64,000 nucleotides of DNA from Alkaliphilus metalliredigens QYMF (GTDB lineage Bacteria; Bacillota; Clostridia; Peptostreptococcales; Natronincolaceae). A program made the position numbers and the translations under genes. This document shows, one piece after another, positions 26,972 through 36,940 of the stretch (positions are counted from its first letter, which is position 1; every line of letters starts with the position of its first letter). The notes under the pieces were generated by a model. The model saw nothing but the letters and a program-made list of their open reading frames with translations, searched no databases and was not told the DNA's origin. The stretch is from the NCBI RefSeq assembly GCF_000016985.1, contig NC_009633.1, positions 3,453,539-3,517,538 on the forward strand, in the 5' to 3' direction.

Positions 26972-27814
26972 CTATATATGGGCTTCACTATGTCTCGTTG
27001 CATGGCAGTTGATGTTCACCGCAACGGGTAATCCTGCTATATGGGTACCATAGGTCTCGATATTCACCGCAAGTGCTGTGGTTCTGCCCCCAAAGCCCTG
27101 GGGTCCGATTCCTAAATCATTTATTGCAACTAATAATTCTTCTTCTAATCTTTCATAAAGTGACTTCGGATTTCTTTCACTTGTAGACCTCAAAAGGGCC
27201 TTTTTTGCAAGAAAGGCTGCTTTATCAAATGTACCACCAATCCCGATCCCCACAACAATAGGGGGGCAAGGGTTAGGCCCCGCCTCCTTCACTACCTGTA
27301 GGACAAACTCCTTAATGCCTTCAACCCCATCAGCCGGTTTTAACATCTTCAGCTGACTCATATTCTCACTTCCAAATCCCTTGGGTGCAACCGTGACTTT
27401 AAAGCCATCCCCAGGAATAATCTCATAGTGAATCACAGCCGGTGTATTGTCCTTTGTGTTGATCCTTTCAATTGGATCCCCTACCACAGATTTTCTTAAA
27501 TATCCCTCAGTATAGCCCTGACGTACCCCTTCATTGATTGCCTCTTCTAGACTCCCACCAATGACATGTACCTCTTGTCCTATTTCAATAAAGACTACGG
27601 CCATTCCTGTATCCTGACACATGGGCCTCTGTTCATTTTGAGCAATATCTGCATTCTCAATGAGTATATCAAGAATGTTTTCAGCCATAGGAAAATCTTC
27701 TCGTTCCTTTGCTTCTTTAAATCGATCTCTTATGTCTTGTCCAAGATAATAATTTGCATCGATACAGAGTTTTTTAACTGTTTCAATAATCTTTGAAACA
27801 TGTAATTCTCTCAT
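26972..27814 (-). CDS. Class I fumarase-type hydratase alpha subunit, probable mesaconase
   Basis: The 280-residue alpha subunit carries the iron-sulfur cluster of class I hydratases. Three cysteines in conserved settings are seen: RPMCQDTGM (about residue 62), GPNPCPPIVVGIG and NINCHATRHSEAHI at the end. The start codon shares one base with the methylaspartase stop (TAATG), so translation is coupled. The probable role is mesaconate hydration in glutamate fermentation; this is inferred from the operon. Confidence 0.9.
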   Translation of the reverse strand: MRELHVSKIIETVKKLCIDANYYLGQDIRDRFKEAKEREDFPMAENILDILIENADIAQNEQRPMCQDTGMAVVFIEIGQEVHVIGGSLEEAINEGVRQGYTEGYLRKSVVGDPIERINTKDNTPAVIHYEIIPGDGFKVTVAPKGFGSENMSQLKMLKPADGVEGIKEFVLQVVKEAGPNPCPPIVVGIGIGGTFDKAAFLAKKALLRSTSERNPKSLYERLEEELLVAINDLGIGPQGFGGRTTALAVNIETYGTHIAGLPVAVNINCHATRHSEAHI

Positions 27815-29100
27815 TACATCGCACTCCTCGTCATTTCTTGTACGGTTTCTGATAATAAGAGCTCCCGTCTCTTTGCTAAGGCAAGGACTCTATTCATTTC
27901 GTTATTCACAATCATAAAGCCTTCATCTACACCCATTCCTGGCTTTGCAAGGCATTGATCAGCACCACAAGCAATGGCGATATTTGTACATACCTGAGCA
28001 GATCTGTCTGTTTCATTGCAGGTACCACCGGAGTAGGCTCCCACACCCTTTTCCTTACAGTATAAAAGGGCCTCTACAATATTATTAATGCCACCAAGAT
28101 CCGGAGTCTTGATTTGAACCATATCTGCAGCTTCTTCATCCACAAATAACTTAATGTCTTCCCAGGTGTTACACCATTCGTCTGCAACTAATTCAACAGC
28201 GATACCTTTTTCCTTCAATGTCACCCGTAACGCCTTTAGGGCCTTTACTTGCTCTTCTCTATTCTCAACATCCATAGGACCTTCTATTCTTAATTTAAAT
28301 GGAGCAGCTGCTTTTTCAAGCTCTCCAAGATAACTGCTCATTTTTTCAACATCGTTATCAAAGGCGATACCGATTGTTCCATATACATCGATATGCATGA
28401 TGAAGTCTTCTTGTTCACTGGCTCTTAGGGTCTCGATTCGATTCTTTAACCAGCCTATATATTCCTTGAGCTTACCACCGTCTCGACCCAGCTTCGTGTC
28501 CACATTATTGATTAAGGCATGAGGCAGAACATCGGCCCCCTTAATAATCATTTTATCTACATTGTTATATCGATCATCCCCACACTGGGTAAAAATAGGG
28601 ATTCTTTTTAATGCTACATTTGTTTGATACTCTTCTTTGATTACCTCTGCCATGGTCATCCTTTTAACCTTAGCTGCTGCATCTAAAATCGCTTGGGTAA
28701 TGCCATATCTAATGGCTGTGTGAAGTCGCTCACCCTTTACCATCATCCCGTCAAATTCCTCTGCAAGCGCTTTAAATCCTGTTACATCTCTTCCAATTAA
28801 TCTTGGTGCGATGTGCTGCTCTATAATTGGTATAAAGTCATCTGCTAAAAATAATGGATCCCGTCCTCCGGCACCAGAGTATTGCACCGCTGCACAATCA
28901 CCATATGCTGTTTGACCATCCTCTAAAATAAACATGATAGAGATAGATTCTCCCGCCTGTCTAACACTTGAAAACCCCTCTGTCACTGCCTCCCCTATAT
29001 AGGTGAATCCATCCTGTTGGGCCCCTTGCTTGATGGCTCGCTGATCGTCAAAGTAAAATCCAGTTCTTCCTGATGAGCATACAATATCTATAATTTTCAT
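27814..29100 (-). CDS. mal: Methylaspartate ammonia-lyase
   Basis: This 428-residue enolase-superfamily enzyme removes ammonia from (2S,3S)-3-methylaspartate to give mesaconate. Lys331 (in VQIKTPD) and His194 (in LPHALINN) fall exactly at the numbers of the two catalytic residues known in characterised clostridial enzymes, so both length and start are well supported. Metal ligands lie in the MHIDVYG, RIEGPMD and VADEWCN segments. A hairpin separates the gene from glmE upstream. Confidence 0.96.
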   Translation of the reverse strand: MKIIDIVCSSGRTGFYFDDQRAIKQGAQQDGFTYIGEAVTEGFSSVRQAGESISIMFILEDGQTAYGDCAAVQYSGAGGRDPLFLADDFIPIIEQHIAPRLIGRDVTGFKALAEEFDGMMVKGERLHTAIRYGITQAILDAAAKVKRMTMAEVIKEEYQTNVALKRIPIFTQCGDDRYNNVDKMIIKGADVLPHALINNVDTKLGRDGGKLKEYIGWLKNRIETLRASEQEDFIMHIDVYGTIGIAFDNDVEKMSSYLGELEKAAAPFKLRIEGPMDVENREEQVKALKALRVTLKEKGIAVELVADEWCNTWEDIKLFVDEEAADMVQIKTPDLGGINNIVEALLYCKEKGVGAYSGGTCNETDRSAQVCTNIAIACGADQCLAKPGMGVDEGFMIVNNEMNRVLALAKRRELLLSETVQEMTRSAM

Positions 29101-29155
29101 TTTAATAATTCCTCCAGTTTTAATTTCGATTGTTATTGGTATCTGCTAATCGTTT

Positions 29156-29185
29156 TTACCTCCCATTTTTTTAGATGGGAGGTAA
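29156..29185 (-). promoter_or_regulatory. Intercistronic hairpin between glmE and mal
   Basis: TTACCTCCCAT and ATGGGAGGTAA form a perfect 11-bp stem with an 8-base loop. On the minus strand no U tract follows, so it is more likely an RNA-processing or stability element than a terminator. Confidence 0.5.
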
Positions 29186-29205
29186 TGAGTTCCTTACATT
29201 AAATT

Positions 29206-30660
29206 TTACTTGATTTCCGGTCTCCCCACAAGGGTCCCTTTTCCTACAGCATATATATCATCTACAACCATTTGGAAGCTCACTTCTCGTCCTTCTAGTT
29301 TGGCTCTTTCAGCTAATAGTTGATTATTGAAATCCTTTATTTCCTTGTTCATTGGAATATTTCCAAACTCTAAATATCTCACTGCGCCATTATTGTCTCT
29401 GGCTGGTAGAATCTTACCTGCATTGTAATTACTTGGAGCAAAGGGAATATCCATGACACCTGTTTCGAAGGCCTTAACAGCCCCTACCGCTAGGTCTCCA
29501 TTTCCCAGTTCAAATACCTTGTCTAAAATACACTTTGTCTCTGCTTTTATCAGTTCCTTTTCCATTCCAAGATCCTTTGAAATTGAAAGTCGCTGTCCCT
29601 TAAGTAGGTTTAATGTCTGCTTTGTGGATCTGATTCCCTGTGCATTAGCTTCCATTGTTGGTATCCCCATGGCCTCATGTGGTGTCTTGACAATTACCTT
29701 TGTGGCGCCTGCCAATGCTGCTGTGGCTGCTCCCCATGAAATCACACCGAATGATTTTGCTTCATCTGCCGGAAATCCACCCATCCATTGATGCAGTACC
29801 GTTGTCAGATCGATCTCGTATCCATATTCCTTAAAGTATTCCGTTGCTTGTTCTTCCAGTGCTCTAATGGCAGCCACATCCTGGGTTAAGTTTCCGCATT
29901 GTCCATAGCCTAATGTTAGGTTTTTGACACCCTGCTCAGCCGCTAACAATCCTTCAATAATGGCCACTGCATTAGACATACTAGGTGGAACAAGGGTTCC
30001 TGTTAGGGGTCCAAATGGCTCTCTATTTATTTCAACACCCATCTCTTCATATAATCCTGTCACCCGGTCACAATATTGCCAATGACGTATGGTTTTCTCT
30101 AGACTAATGCTTTTTGCATAGGGAATATTATAAGAGATACCGCCACCTTCGTTTGACGTCCATCCACCTGCATGAATAATCTCTGTTAGTAATCTTGCAT
30201 CTGGCGTACCATGTCTTGCCTGTAGTGGTAGCTCAACTGCGTCTAGGACTTTTCTACAATTGTGTACCCCATGATTGACAACAGGAAACCCATTGAGCAT
30301 AGAGCGGTTTTCTCTCATGCTTTCATCGATGGCTGCTTGACCCTCTTGATATCTATTTTGTCTTGTATAACTATCAATTGTATTAGGCAGTAAATCTGCA
30401 CCACCTTCATTTTGAAGGTATTGTAATAATTTAATATGCTCATCAACTAAGGCTACCCCTGCCCTTGGTTGTGCTAAGGTGATACCATCTGCCTTAGCCT
30501 TCCTCATTTTCAGCGCAAAGTTCTTATGCTTAGGGATCTGTTTTAAATAATCCACTGCCTCTTGTAAATCAACGTCTTTACCAGTAACCCAATGGGTCAG
30601 CACCTCTTTGCGTTCTTGGAAAAAACTTTCTTCACTCAACTTTTTATTCTTCAGTTCCAT
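29206..30660 (-). CDS. glmE: Glutamate mutase epsilon subunit
   Basis: The 484-residue catalytic subunit of coenzyme B12-dependent glutamate mutase binds glutamate and rearranges it to 3-methylaspartate with GlmS. Typical segments are [50 protein letters not shown] (substrate region, about residues 145-175) and [22 protein letters not shown]. Length is normal. It follows glmS by 65 bases; the reactivating protein GlmL (MutL), which usually lies between them in other clostridia, is absent here. Confidence 0.96.
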   Translation of the reverse strand: MELKNKKLSEESFFQERKEVLTHWVTGKDVDLQEAVDYLKQIPKHKNFALKMRKAKADGITLAQPRAGVALVDEHIKLLQYLQNEGGADLLPNTIDSYTRQNRYQEGQAAIDESMRENRSMLNGFPVVNHGVHNCRKVLDAVELPLQARHGTPDARLLTEIIHAGGWTSNEGGGISYNIPYAKSISLEKTIRHWQYCDRVTGLYEEMGVEINREPFGPLTGTLVPPSMSNAVAIIEGLLAAEQGVKNLTLGYGQCGNLTQDVAAIRALEEQATEYFKEYGYEIDLTTVLHQWMGGFPADEAKSFGVISWGAATAALAGATKVIVKTPHEAMGIPTMEANAQGIRSTKQTLNLLKGQRLSISKDLGMEKELIKAETKCILDKVFELGNGDLAVGAVKAFETGVMDIPFAPSNYNAGKILPARDNNGAVRYLEFGNIPMNKEIKDFNNQLLAERAKLEGREVSFQMVVDDIYAVGKGTLVGRPEIK

Positions 30661-30725
30661 TTATTTTGTCCCCCTACTATAAATTCCTCAGGTATGATCT
30701 CAGTATTTCAATCGTTGGTTCTCTT

Positions 30726-31181
30726 TTATGAAACCTTTTTAAAGTCTTGCTTGTAGTGTGCCATTTCTTCTGCTTCTGCTAGATCCGTCTTCAAATCCGC
30801 TATTCCTGCGTCTGGTGAAGTTCCTGGGGCATACACTCGGTCAAATCCCATTTTTTCAAATCTTTCCTTTACAGAATCAAAGTCCTGCTTTCCTACCACA
30901 AGGTTTCCACCAGCATATAAAAGAATATCCTTTAGCCCTGCTTCTTCACACTTTTCTCTTAATCCTCGACAATCCATTTCTCCGTGTCCATAAAGAGAAG
31001 AGACAAGAATCGCTGCTGCATTTGTTTCAATTGCTGCGTTGATAAAATCCTCCTGTGCACTGAGGACCCCAATATTGATTACCTCAAAGCCACCCTGTGT
31101 AAATGCATAATCAAGCACCTTATTTCCTACCGCGTGACAATCTGCTCCAATAACACCAAGTACAATATTTGTTTTCATCAT
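30726..31181 (-). CDS. glmS: Glutamate mutase sigma subunit (B12-binding)
   Basis: This 151-residue Rossmann-like subunit binds the cobalt of adenosylcobalamin. The DxHxxG motif (DCHAVG) places the ligand histidine at residue 16, as in characterised clostridial proteins, when the first of two adjacent ATG codons is used. [13 protein letters not shown] and [23 protein letters not shown] are also family hallmarks. GGGAG lies six bases before the start. It is the first metabolic gene after the GntR regulator. Confidence 0.96.
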   Translation of the reverse strand: MMKTNIVLGVIGADCHAVGNKVLDYAFTQGGFEVINIGVLSAQEDFINAAIETNAAAILVSSLYGHGEMDCRGLREKCEEAGLKDILLYAGGNLVVGKQDFDSVKERFEKMGFDRVYAPGTSPDAGIADLKTDLAEAEEMAHYKQDFKKVS

Positions 31182-31194
31182 TAATCGCTCCCTT

Positions 31195-32157
31195 TTATAA
31201 GTGTCTTTTAATTTCGATAACCTTCGATATAATTGCTTTAACCGAGTACTGATCTAAAAAATAATCAAAGCCAATAACATCTTTCTTGCCTTTTACAAGC
31301 TGTCTTATGCTTTCTTTTCTTCCCGGTGACACAATGATCACATCCGATGCATCAATCACTTTTAACACTTCTTCTTCCTCTTGACTGACTGAACACATCA
31401 TCTCAAGATTATCTAATCCAGCCGATTCTAATGCATATTGAACCTTAAATTGAAATTCCTTTGAAAGACAGATTTGACCAAACTTTGTTTTCTTGGGGTA
31501 TTTTGCAATCTTGACGATTGTTTCCAGACTTGGATTGATGGCAACGCCACATACCTCCTTCTGTTGGTCCACAATCAAATTTTTCACTTGATTAATATGG
31601 TTAAATGTCGTAATAATGATTTGGGCTTCCTTCAATAACTGTTCATTTGTTTGATTTCTACTTTGAAGTTCAGCGATGGTCATTGGTAAGACATTGATAT
31701 CTGTAATTTTACTTAACTCTTTAGCAAAATATCTTGCCTGTTCGATATTACATTCTACAAATAGGGCATTCATGTTTTTAATGACTGCTTCTTTTTCCTT
31801 GACTCTTTCCTTCACAATACTGATAAATTCCTTTGTATCAAAGCCTGTCTCAATGGCTTCTTCCAATGCTAAATCAATCATTCTAAAAACTTTATCCTTA
31901 ATATTGTGCTGTTTCCATGTTTGTTCTTCTTCCCCAACAAATGTGCCCCTACCTTGATAGGAAACCAAAACACCTTCCCGCTCTAGCAGCTTATATGCCG
32001 AAGAAATTGTGTTTCTACTGACATTCATTTTTTGAGATAATTCTCTTTCAGTTGGAAGCTTATCACCTATCTTTAGGGTACCGTCTTTGATGTCATCCAT
32101 GATGGTGTTTTTGATTTGTATGTAAATAGGTACACCACTTTGCTTATCTATTTTCAT
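31195..32157 (-). CDS. GntR-family transcriptional regulator
   Basis: This 320-residue protein has an N-terminal winged helix typical of GntR proteins ([48 protein letters not shown]). The 240-residue C-terminal part does not look like the common FCD or UTRA ligand domain; it resembles a two-lobed alpha/beta sensor, which I cannot name. The ATG at 32157 follows AGAGGTGG by about ten bases. The gene precedes glmS by 13 bases on the same strand, so it probably controls the glutamate fermentation operon and itself. Confidence 0.85.
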   Translation of the reverse strand: MKIDKQSGVPIYIQIKNTIMDDIKDGTLKIGDKLPTERELSQKMNVSRNTISSAYKLLEREGVLVSYQGRGTFVGEEEQTWKQHNIKDKVFRMIDLALEEAIETGFDTKEFISIVKERVKEKEAVIKNMNALFVECNIEQARYFAKELSKITDINVLPMTIAELQSRNQTNEQLLKEAQIIITTFNHINQVKNLIVDQQKEVCGVAINPSLETIVKIAKYPKKTKFGQICLSKEFQFKVQYALESAGLDNLEMMCSVSQEEEEVLKVIDASDVIIVSPGRKESIRQLVKGKKDVIGFDYFLDQYSVKAIISKVIEIKRHL

Positions 32158-32191
32158 CGATAGGATTCCACCTCTTTTTATCAATTGGCAC

Positions 32192-32207
32192 AATGGACTA
32201 GTCCATT
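32192..32207. promoter_or_regulatory. 16-bp palindrome, candidate GntR operator
   Basis: AATGGACTAGTCCATT is a perfect palindrome 35 bases upstream of the regulator's start codon. Size, symmetry and place fit an autoregulatory operator; binding by this regulator is an inference. Confidence 0.5.
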
Positions 32208-32283
32208 AACTCATCTGTAGTGTAACACGTTCCAAAACCTTTGGGAAATCCCATTTAAGCCTATATATCCTACTCTCACCCGC

Positions 32284-32295
32284 GAAAACGTTTTC
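32284..32295. promoter_or_regulatory. cre-like palindrome upstream of the glutamate fermentation operon
   Basis: GAAAACGTTTTC is a perfect palindrome with the CG-centred core of CcpA sites; the flanking bases (CGC, TCT) match the wider consensus less well. It lies about 125 bases before the gntR start. Confidence 0.4.
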
Positions 32296-32456
32296 TCTTG
32301 TAATTAATTTCATAATAATCTGTTATGGTCCTATATAGTCTTGTTTTCTCCCCTTTGTGTGAATTGATTTTTACTAAAATACATCCTGCATGACACTTTT
32401 TGTCATCCTTTAATGCCATTATTGCAAGTATGATTCTTGACTCATTCACGAATAAA

Positions 32457-32495
32457 GCAGTCCAATTCAGAAAATTGGACTGCTTTCCTTTTTAA
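32457..32495 (+). terminator. Orphan terminator hairpin
   Basis: GCAGTCCAATT (32457-32467) pairs perfectly with AATTGGACTGC (32473-32483) around CAGAA, followed by TTTCCTTTTT. No coding frame ends upstream of it on the plus strand between 32210 and here, so it could end a small RNA. The other parts of 32300-32740 show nothing I can name. Confidence 0.6.
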
Positions 32496-32744
32496 ATGGA
32501 CCTATTGTGCTTGACATATAACCTGATACCACACTTTCGTAAATACGTCGTCCCAGATCCATTGAACTTTTTAACAGGTCTTGAGCAATTTCCCTGGAGT
32601 TTTTCTGCATAATTTGTCTAACCCCAATTCATTTATTTGATATTTACGGCCTCCCTTTAGCTAATTAAAGCGGTTTGTATGTAACAAAAACGTAATATCT
32701 AAAATCAAAAAATAAAAACAAATAAAAAAACTTGAAAATAACCA

Positions 32745-32773
32745 TTGACAAAAGCACGATAAAGTATTAGAAT
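32745..32773 (+). promoter_or_regulatory. Promoter of the second acetolactate synthase operon
   Basis: TTGACA (32745-32750), a 17-base spacer and TAGAAT (32768-32773) lie about 30 bases before the T-box leader begins. Confidence 0.7.
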
Positions 32774-32799
32774 ATTGTGAATATAACAAATAATTTAAT

Positions 32800-33073
32800 A
32801 TGAGAAAAGCTTCGACGAGGAGGAGTACATGTATTTCGAAAGCCTAGAGAGGAAATGATGGTGAAAATTTTCCCTGAGGAATATATGGAAGGTAGCCTTT
32901 GAGCTTTGGACCGAAATTGCAAAAAAGTAGACTTCAACGGATTCCCACCGTTACAGGGGAAATAGTATCGGAGTGATTCCTGTACTATCATTGAGCTGTA
33001 TACTTTGTATAAAATTAGGTGGTACCGCGGAGTTTAACCTTCGTCCTATTAATAATAGGATGGGGGTTTTTTA
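32800..33073 (+). ncRNA. T-box leader of the second acetolactate synthase operon
   Basis: The T-box core AGGTGGTACCGCGG (33017-33030) is followed by a terminator stem, CGTCCTATT / AATAGGATG (33042-33062), and GGGGTTTTTT. The 5' arm of stem I begins near 32801 (GAGAAAAGCTTCGACG). The specifier region reads GGAAGGTAGCCTTTGAGC. Counting back from TGAGC as in the two Ile leaders gives GUA (valine); the alternative register GAA-xxx-A gives GGU. Valine fits the downstream genes better. Confidence 0.88.
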
Positions 33074-33117
33074 TTTTACGATTTTTATGAATATAAATTT
33101 GAAGGAGGAAAAAGAAA

Positions 33118-34833
33118 ATGATGAAGTATAGTGGTGCTGAAATTATCATTAGATTATTGGAGGAGCAAGGAATCAATATCATTACTGGCATTCCTGGTGG
33201 AGGCAATCTTCCCATGTACAATGCCCTTGCTAAAAGTACTCAGATACAACACATCCTTGCAAGACATGAGCAGGGTGCCGGCTTCATCTCCCAAGGGATG
33301 GCCAGAACCACTGGCAAAACCGCAGTTTGTTTTGCTACCTCAGGTCCAGGTGTCACAAACCTGTTAACAGCCATTGCCGATGCAAAATTGGACTCAGTTC
33401 CAATTGTTGCAATCACAGGACAAGTTCCTTCTTCATTTGTAGGTACTGATGCTTTTCAAGAAGTAGATACATGTGGTTTAGCCATTCCCATAACCAAGCA
33501 CAACTTTTTCGTACGATCAGCCCAGGAATTATTTCATATTATTCCAGAGGCCTTTAAGATTGCATCATCAGGAAGGCCTGGTCCTGTTATTGTGGATATC
33601 CCTAAGGATGTTCAGATGGCGGAAATAGAGCTTGAGAATTGGCCTATCCTCACTGATGAAAGTCCTTTGCATGACAATGGCAAGAAAACTAGCATCCCAA
33701 ATGAAACCAAAATCAGTTTAGACGAAATTGAAAAAATAGCTAACATGATCAACAGTTCAAAAAGGCCTTTGTTTTATATCGGAGGAGGAATCCTCCAGTC
33801 TAATTCCCATGAGCTTTTACATCAATTGGCTAAGAAAAATCACATACCTGTGGCCTCCACATTAATGGGATTAGGATGTTTTCCCTCAAAGGACAGTCTT
33901 TATTTAGGAATGCTTGGGATGCATGGGGCTCCCTATACAAACCTCATTTTAAATGAAACAGATTTATTGATCGCCTTTGGTGTGCGCTTTGATGACCGAG
34001 CAACAGGCAATATTGCTAAGTTTTGTCCTGATGCTTCCATCATCCATGTAGACATTGATCCTGCCGAGTTGGATAAAAACAAAGCCACTCATTTTTCAAT
34101 GGCAGCAGATATTGGTCTTGTACTACAGGCGCTGATCCCATTAATTCATTTGGATCCTCGAAGCAAATGGATTGAGGAAGTAGCAGCCATCAAAAAGGCA
34201 AACCCCTTGTATACTCCTGAAGATAATGATTTTTATCATCCGGTAAATTTTATAAAGGAAATTAGTAATATAGTAGATTCTGATACCATCATCACAACAG
34301 ATGTTGGACAGCACCAAATGTGGGTTGCCCAGACCTATCCCTTTGAAAAACCTCGTACTTTACTGACATCAGGTGGTTTAGGTACAATGGGATTTGGATT
34401 ACCCACTGCCATTGGTGCCGCCTTGGCAAATCCGACTAAAAAGGTCATTTGCATCAGTGGTGATGGTTCTATTCTAATGAACATACAGGAGCTTGCCACC
34501 TTAGCAGATCATAACTTAAATATCAAAGTGATCATTCTAAACAATGGATGTCTAGGCCTTGTTCGGCAGCTACAGGAGTTCTTTTTTGACGAGAATTATA
34601 TTGCCTCTAGCTTTACGACCCATCCAAACTTCGCTGCCATTGCCACCGCCTTTGGTATTGAGGGCTTTGATTTTAAGGACACGAAACAACCCATTGCACA
34701 GTTGCAAAAATTATTATCAGCATCAGGTCCCTGTGTTATTAATGTCCCAATAGATCCTAGGGAAAACGTGCTACCCATCGTTCCTCCAGGAGCAGGAAAT
34801 CATCAAATGATTGGAGTGAGAAAAGGTGCCTAA
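33118..34833 (+). CDS. ilvB: Acetolactate synthase, catalytic subunit (second copy)
   Basis: This 571-residue thiamine diphosphate enzyme has catalytic Glu51 in RHEQGAGFISQGMARTTGK, the cofactor motif GDGSILMNIQELATLADHNLN and the C-terminal PIVPPGAG. It differs clearly from the copy at 10750 and is paired with a short regulatory subunit, the arrangement seen in enterobacterial IlvBN. AAGGAGG stands nine bases before the first of two ATG codons. It has its own promoter and T-box, so it is probably tuned separately, perhaps to valine. Acquisition by transfer is possible but not shown. Confidence 0.92.
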   Translation: MMKYSGAEIIIRLLEEQGINIITGIPGGGNLPMYNALAKSTQIQHILARHEQGAGFISQGMARTTGKTAVCFATSGPGVTNLLTAIADAKLDSVPIVAITGQVPSSFVGTDAFQEVDTCGLAIPITKHNFFVRSAQELFHIIPEAFKIASSGRPGPVIVDIPKDVQMAEIELENWPILTDESPLHDNGKKTSIPNETKISLDEIEKIANMINSSKRPLFYIGGGILQSNSHELLHQLAKKNHIPVASTLMGLGCFPSKDSLYLGMLGMHGAPYTNLILNETDLLIAFGVRFDDRATGNIAKFCPDASIIHVDIDPAELDKNKATHFSMAADIGLVLQALIPLIHLDPRSKWIEEVAAIKKANPLYTPEDNDFYHPVNFIKEISNIVDSDTIITTDVGQHQMWVAQTYPFEKPRTLLTSGGLGTMGFGLPTAIGAALANPTKKVICISGDGSILMNIQELATLADHNLNIKVIILNNGCLGLVRQLQEFFFDENYIASSFTTHPNFAAIATAFGIEGFDFKDTKQPIAQLQKLLSASGPCVINVPIDPRENVLPIVPPGAGNHQMIGVRKGA

Positions 34834-35128
34834 AAATATAAATATCATTATTCAATTGACTGTTAACAATCATCCAGGGGTAATGTCTCAGATTACAGGG
34901 CTCTTTACACGACGGGCCTTCAACCTAGAAGGAATCCTATGTGGTAGATTAGAAAGTACTCAGGTAAGTCGGATGTATTTATTGGTTAAAAGAGACCATC
35001 AAGTTGAACAGATTGTTAAGCAGTTGGAAAAGCTATATGATGTATTAGATGTGTCCCTATCTGAAAGCTATGATTTCATGCTATTTGACCAGGTTCATGA
35101 ATTGATTAAAGGAAATTCATCATCATAA
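34826..35128 (+). CDS. ilvN: Acetolactate synthase, short regulatory subunit
   Basis: A single ACT domain of 100 residues (IIIQLTVNNHPGVMSQITGLFTRRAFNLEGILCG) matches the short small subunits of the IlvN/IlvM type, lacking the C-terminal domain of the long copy at 15205. The start is GTG, overlapping the end of the catalytic gene by eight bases, with GGAGTGAG upstream. The overlap implies coupled translation and a stoichiometric complex with the adjacent catalytic subunit. Confidence 0.9.
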   Translation: MPKNINIIIQLTVNNHPGVMSQITGLFTRRAFNLEGILCGRLESTQVSRMYLLVKRDHQVEQIVKQLEKLYDVLDVSLSESYDFMLFDQVHELIKGNSSS

Positions 35129-35170
35129 AACAATAGAAGCCGCATTAAATGCGGCTTCTATTGTTTGTCC
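35128..35170 (+). terminator. Bidirectional terminator
   Basis: A 19-bp perfect stem with a one-base loop spans 35128-35166 (AACAATAGAAGCCGCATT on the left arm). It starts at the last base of the short ilvN and is shared with the convergent gene ending at 35178. Confidence 0.85.
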
Positions 35171-35177
35171 CATAATC

Positions 35178-36707
35178 CTATAATAACATATAATACAGAC
35201 TTTCCGTTGGATACTCAGCATCAGCGGTGATATCGATCCCAAGCTTTCTAAAAATCTGTTCATCATTCAAACTTAAAATCGTTGTTGAGTGAGCTTGGCA
35301 TCCCTTTAGCATGGCTAATTTTTCCATGGCCACCTGAGCTGTGGGGTTTGTAGCAGCACAGATGCTTAATGCGATCAATACTTCTTCACAGTTCAAGGCT
35401 GTATTTATATTTCCCAATGTCTTTGATTTTAGACTTCTAATAGGTTCTAATATTACCGGTGAAATCAAATGAATTTCATCGGATATATTGGCAAAATACT
35501 TCACGGCATTTAATATGAGAGCCGCCCCAGCATTCATCTCATCGGAGCCTTTCCCAGTTAATATAGTTCCATCATGAAACTCAATTGCCATAGCAGGATA
35601 GATTTCGCTTTTATTGGCGTCACCATTATTATTGGACTCTTCTTTTAATCTAGAGGAACGCTCTCTTGCAGGAATCACAACACTTCTGTCTTCTTCCTTT
35701 AACTTGATCTCCTCCATAATCAGTTTGGAACTATCAAATGTTTCCTTGTCTTCATGGCCTTTTTTATACTCACAGCCTACTTTGAAGTATCGTCTGATGA
35801 TCTCCTGCTTAGATGCTTCCTTGATTACCTCATCGTCAATAATTCCAAATCCCACTCGATTGACTCCCATGTCTGTAGGGGATTGGTAGACTGATTCGTC
35901 TCCTGTGATCTTTTCAATAATCCGCCTCAGTACTGGGAATGTCTCGATATCCCGGTTGTAATTGACTGCAATCTTGCCATAGGCCTCTGCATGGAATGAA
36001 TCAATTAAATTGACATCCTTCAGGTCCACTGTTGCAGCTTCATAGGCGATGTTTAGGGGGTGCTTTAATGGCACATTCCATACGGGGAATGTTTCGAACT
36101 TTGAATAACCAGCAGCTTTTCCTCGTTTATGCTCATGATAAAGCTGACTCAGACAGGTGGCTAGCTTTCCACTTCCTGGTCCCGGTGCAGTGACAACAAC
36201 AATAGGCTTTGTGGTTTCAATATAAGGGTTTTTACCATATCCCTCGTCACTCACAATGGTATCCACATCTGTCGGGTATCCCTTTGTTTTGCTGTGGGTA
36301 TACACCTTGATTCCTCTTCGTTGAAGCTTATTAATAAAAACAGTTGTTGCAGGTTGTCCATCAAATCTTGTGATGACGACACTGTTGACATCAAGCTCAT
36401 ATGCTCTCAGGTCATCAATCAGTCTCAGGGTCTCCATATCATAGGTAATCCCAAAGTCGCCTCTCATTTTGTTTCTTTCGATATCTCCTGCATAGACACA
36501 AATGACCACTTCAACTTTTTCCTTTAGCTTATGCAGTAGCTCAATTTTTGCATTTTCATTGAATCCTGGTAACACTCTCTTGGCATGAAGGTCACATAAT
36601 AATTTCCCGCCAAATTCTAGATAGAGCTTGTCATAATAATTTACCCGTTCTAGAATATACTTCGATTGCTCTTCTAAATATTTTTCATGATCAAATCCGA
36701 TTTTCAT
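35178..36707 (-). CDS. UPF0371 / DUF1846 family protein
   Basis: This 509-residue protein belongs to a conserved family of unknown function. Recognisable segments are [20 protein letters not shown] at the start, [51 protein letters not shown] (a P-loop-like turn near residue 175) and [17 protein letters not shown]. Length is normal for the family. It is a single-gene unit with terminators on both sides. The glycine-rich GPGSGK suggests nucleotide binding, which is not established. Confidence 0.88.
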   Translation of the reverse strand: MKIGFDHEKYLEEQSKYILERVNYYDKLYLEFGGKLLCDLHAKRVLPGFNENAKIELLHKLKEKVEVVICVYAGDIERNKMRGDFGITYDMETLRLIDDLRAYELDVNSVVITRFDGQPATTVFINKLQRRGIKVYTHSKTKGYPTDVDTIVSDEGYGKNPYIETTKPIVVVTAPGPGSGKLATCLSQLYHEHKRGKAAGYSKFETFPVWNVPLKHPLNIAYEAATVDLKDVNLIDSFHAEAYGKIAVNYNRDIETFPVLRRIIEKITGDESVYQSPTDMGVNRVGFGIIDDEVIKEASKQEIIRRYFKVGCEYKKGHEDKETFDSSKLIMEEIKLKEEDRSVVIPARERSSRLKEESNNNGDANKSEIYPAMAIEFHDGTILTGKGSDEMNAGAALILNAVKYFANISDEIHLISPVILEPIRSLKSKTLGNINTALNCEEVLIALSICAATNPTAQVAMEKLAMLKGCQAHSTTILSLNDEQIFRKLGIDITADAEYPTESLYYMLL

Positions 36708-36864
36708 CTAAACGCCTCACTTTTTAAAATCATTATATACATTTTACCATTATATATTTTATCATTACACATTTCTACAAATATCAACAAAAAATATTAT
36801 ATTTTATTATTATCACGTAACTTTGAACTAAAGTAGATTATATTATTTTTCACATAATAAGAAT

Positions 36865-36901
36865 AAAAAAGACCGCACTACATTCACCTTGTATTACGGT
36901 C
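36865..36901 (-). terminator. Terminator after the gene at 36941
   Basis: GACCG..TAC and GTA..CGGTC pair with one mismatch and a wobble (36871-36901). On the minus strand the stem is followed by TTTTTTATTC. Confidence 0.7.
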
Positions 36902-36940
36902 CTTGACTTTTTATCAGCTACTACTTGTTCCTTATTTTAT

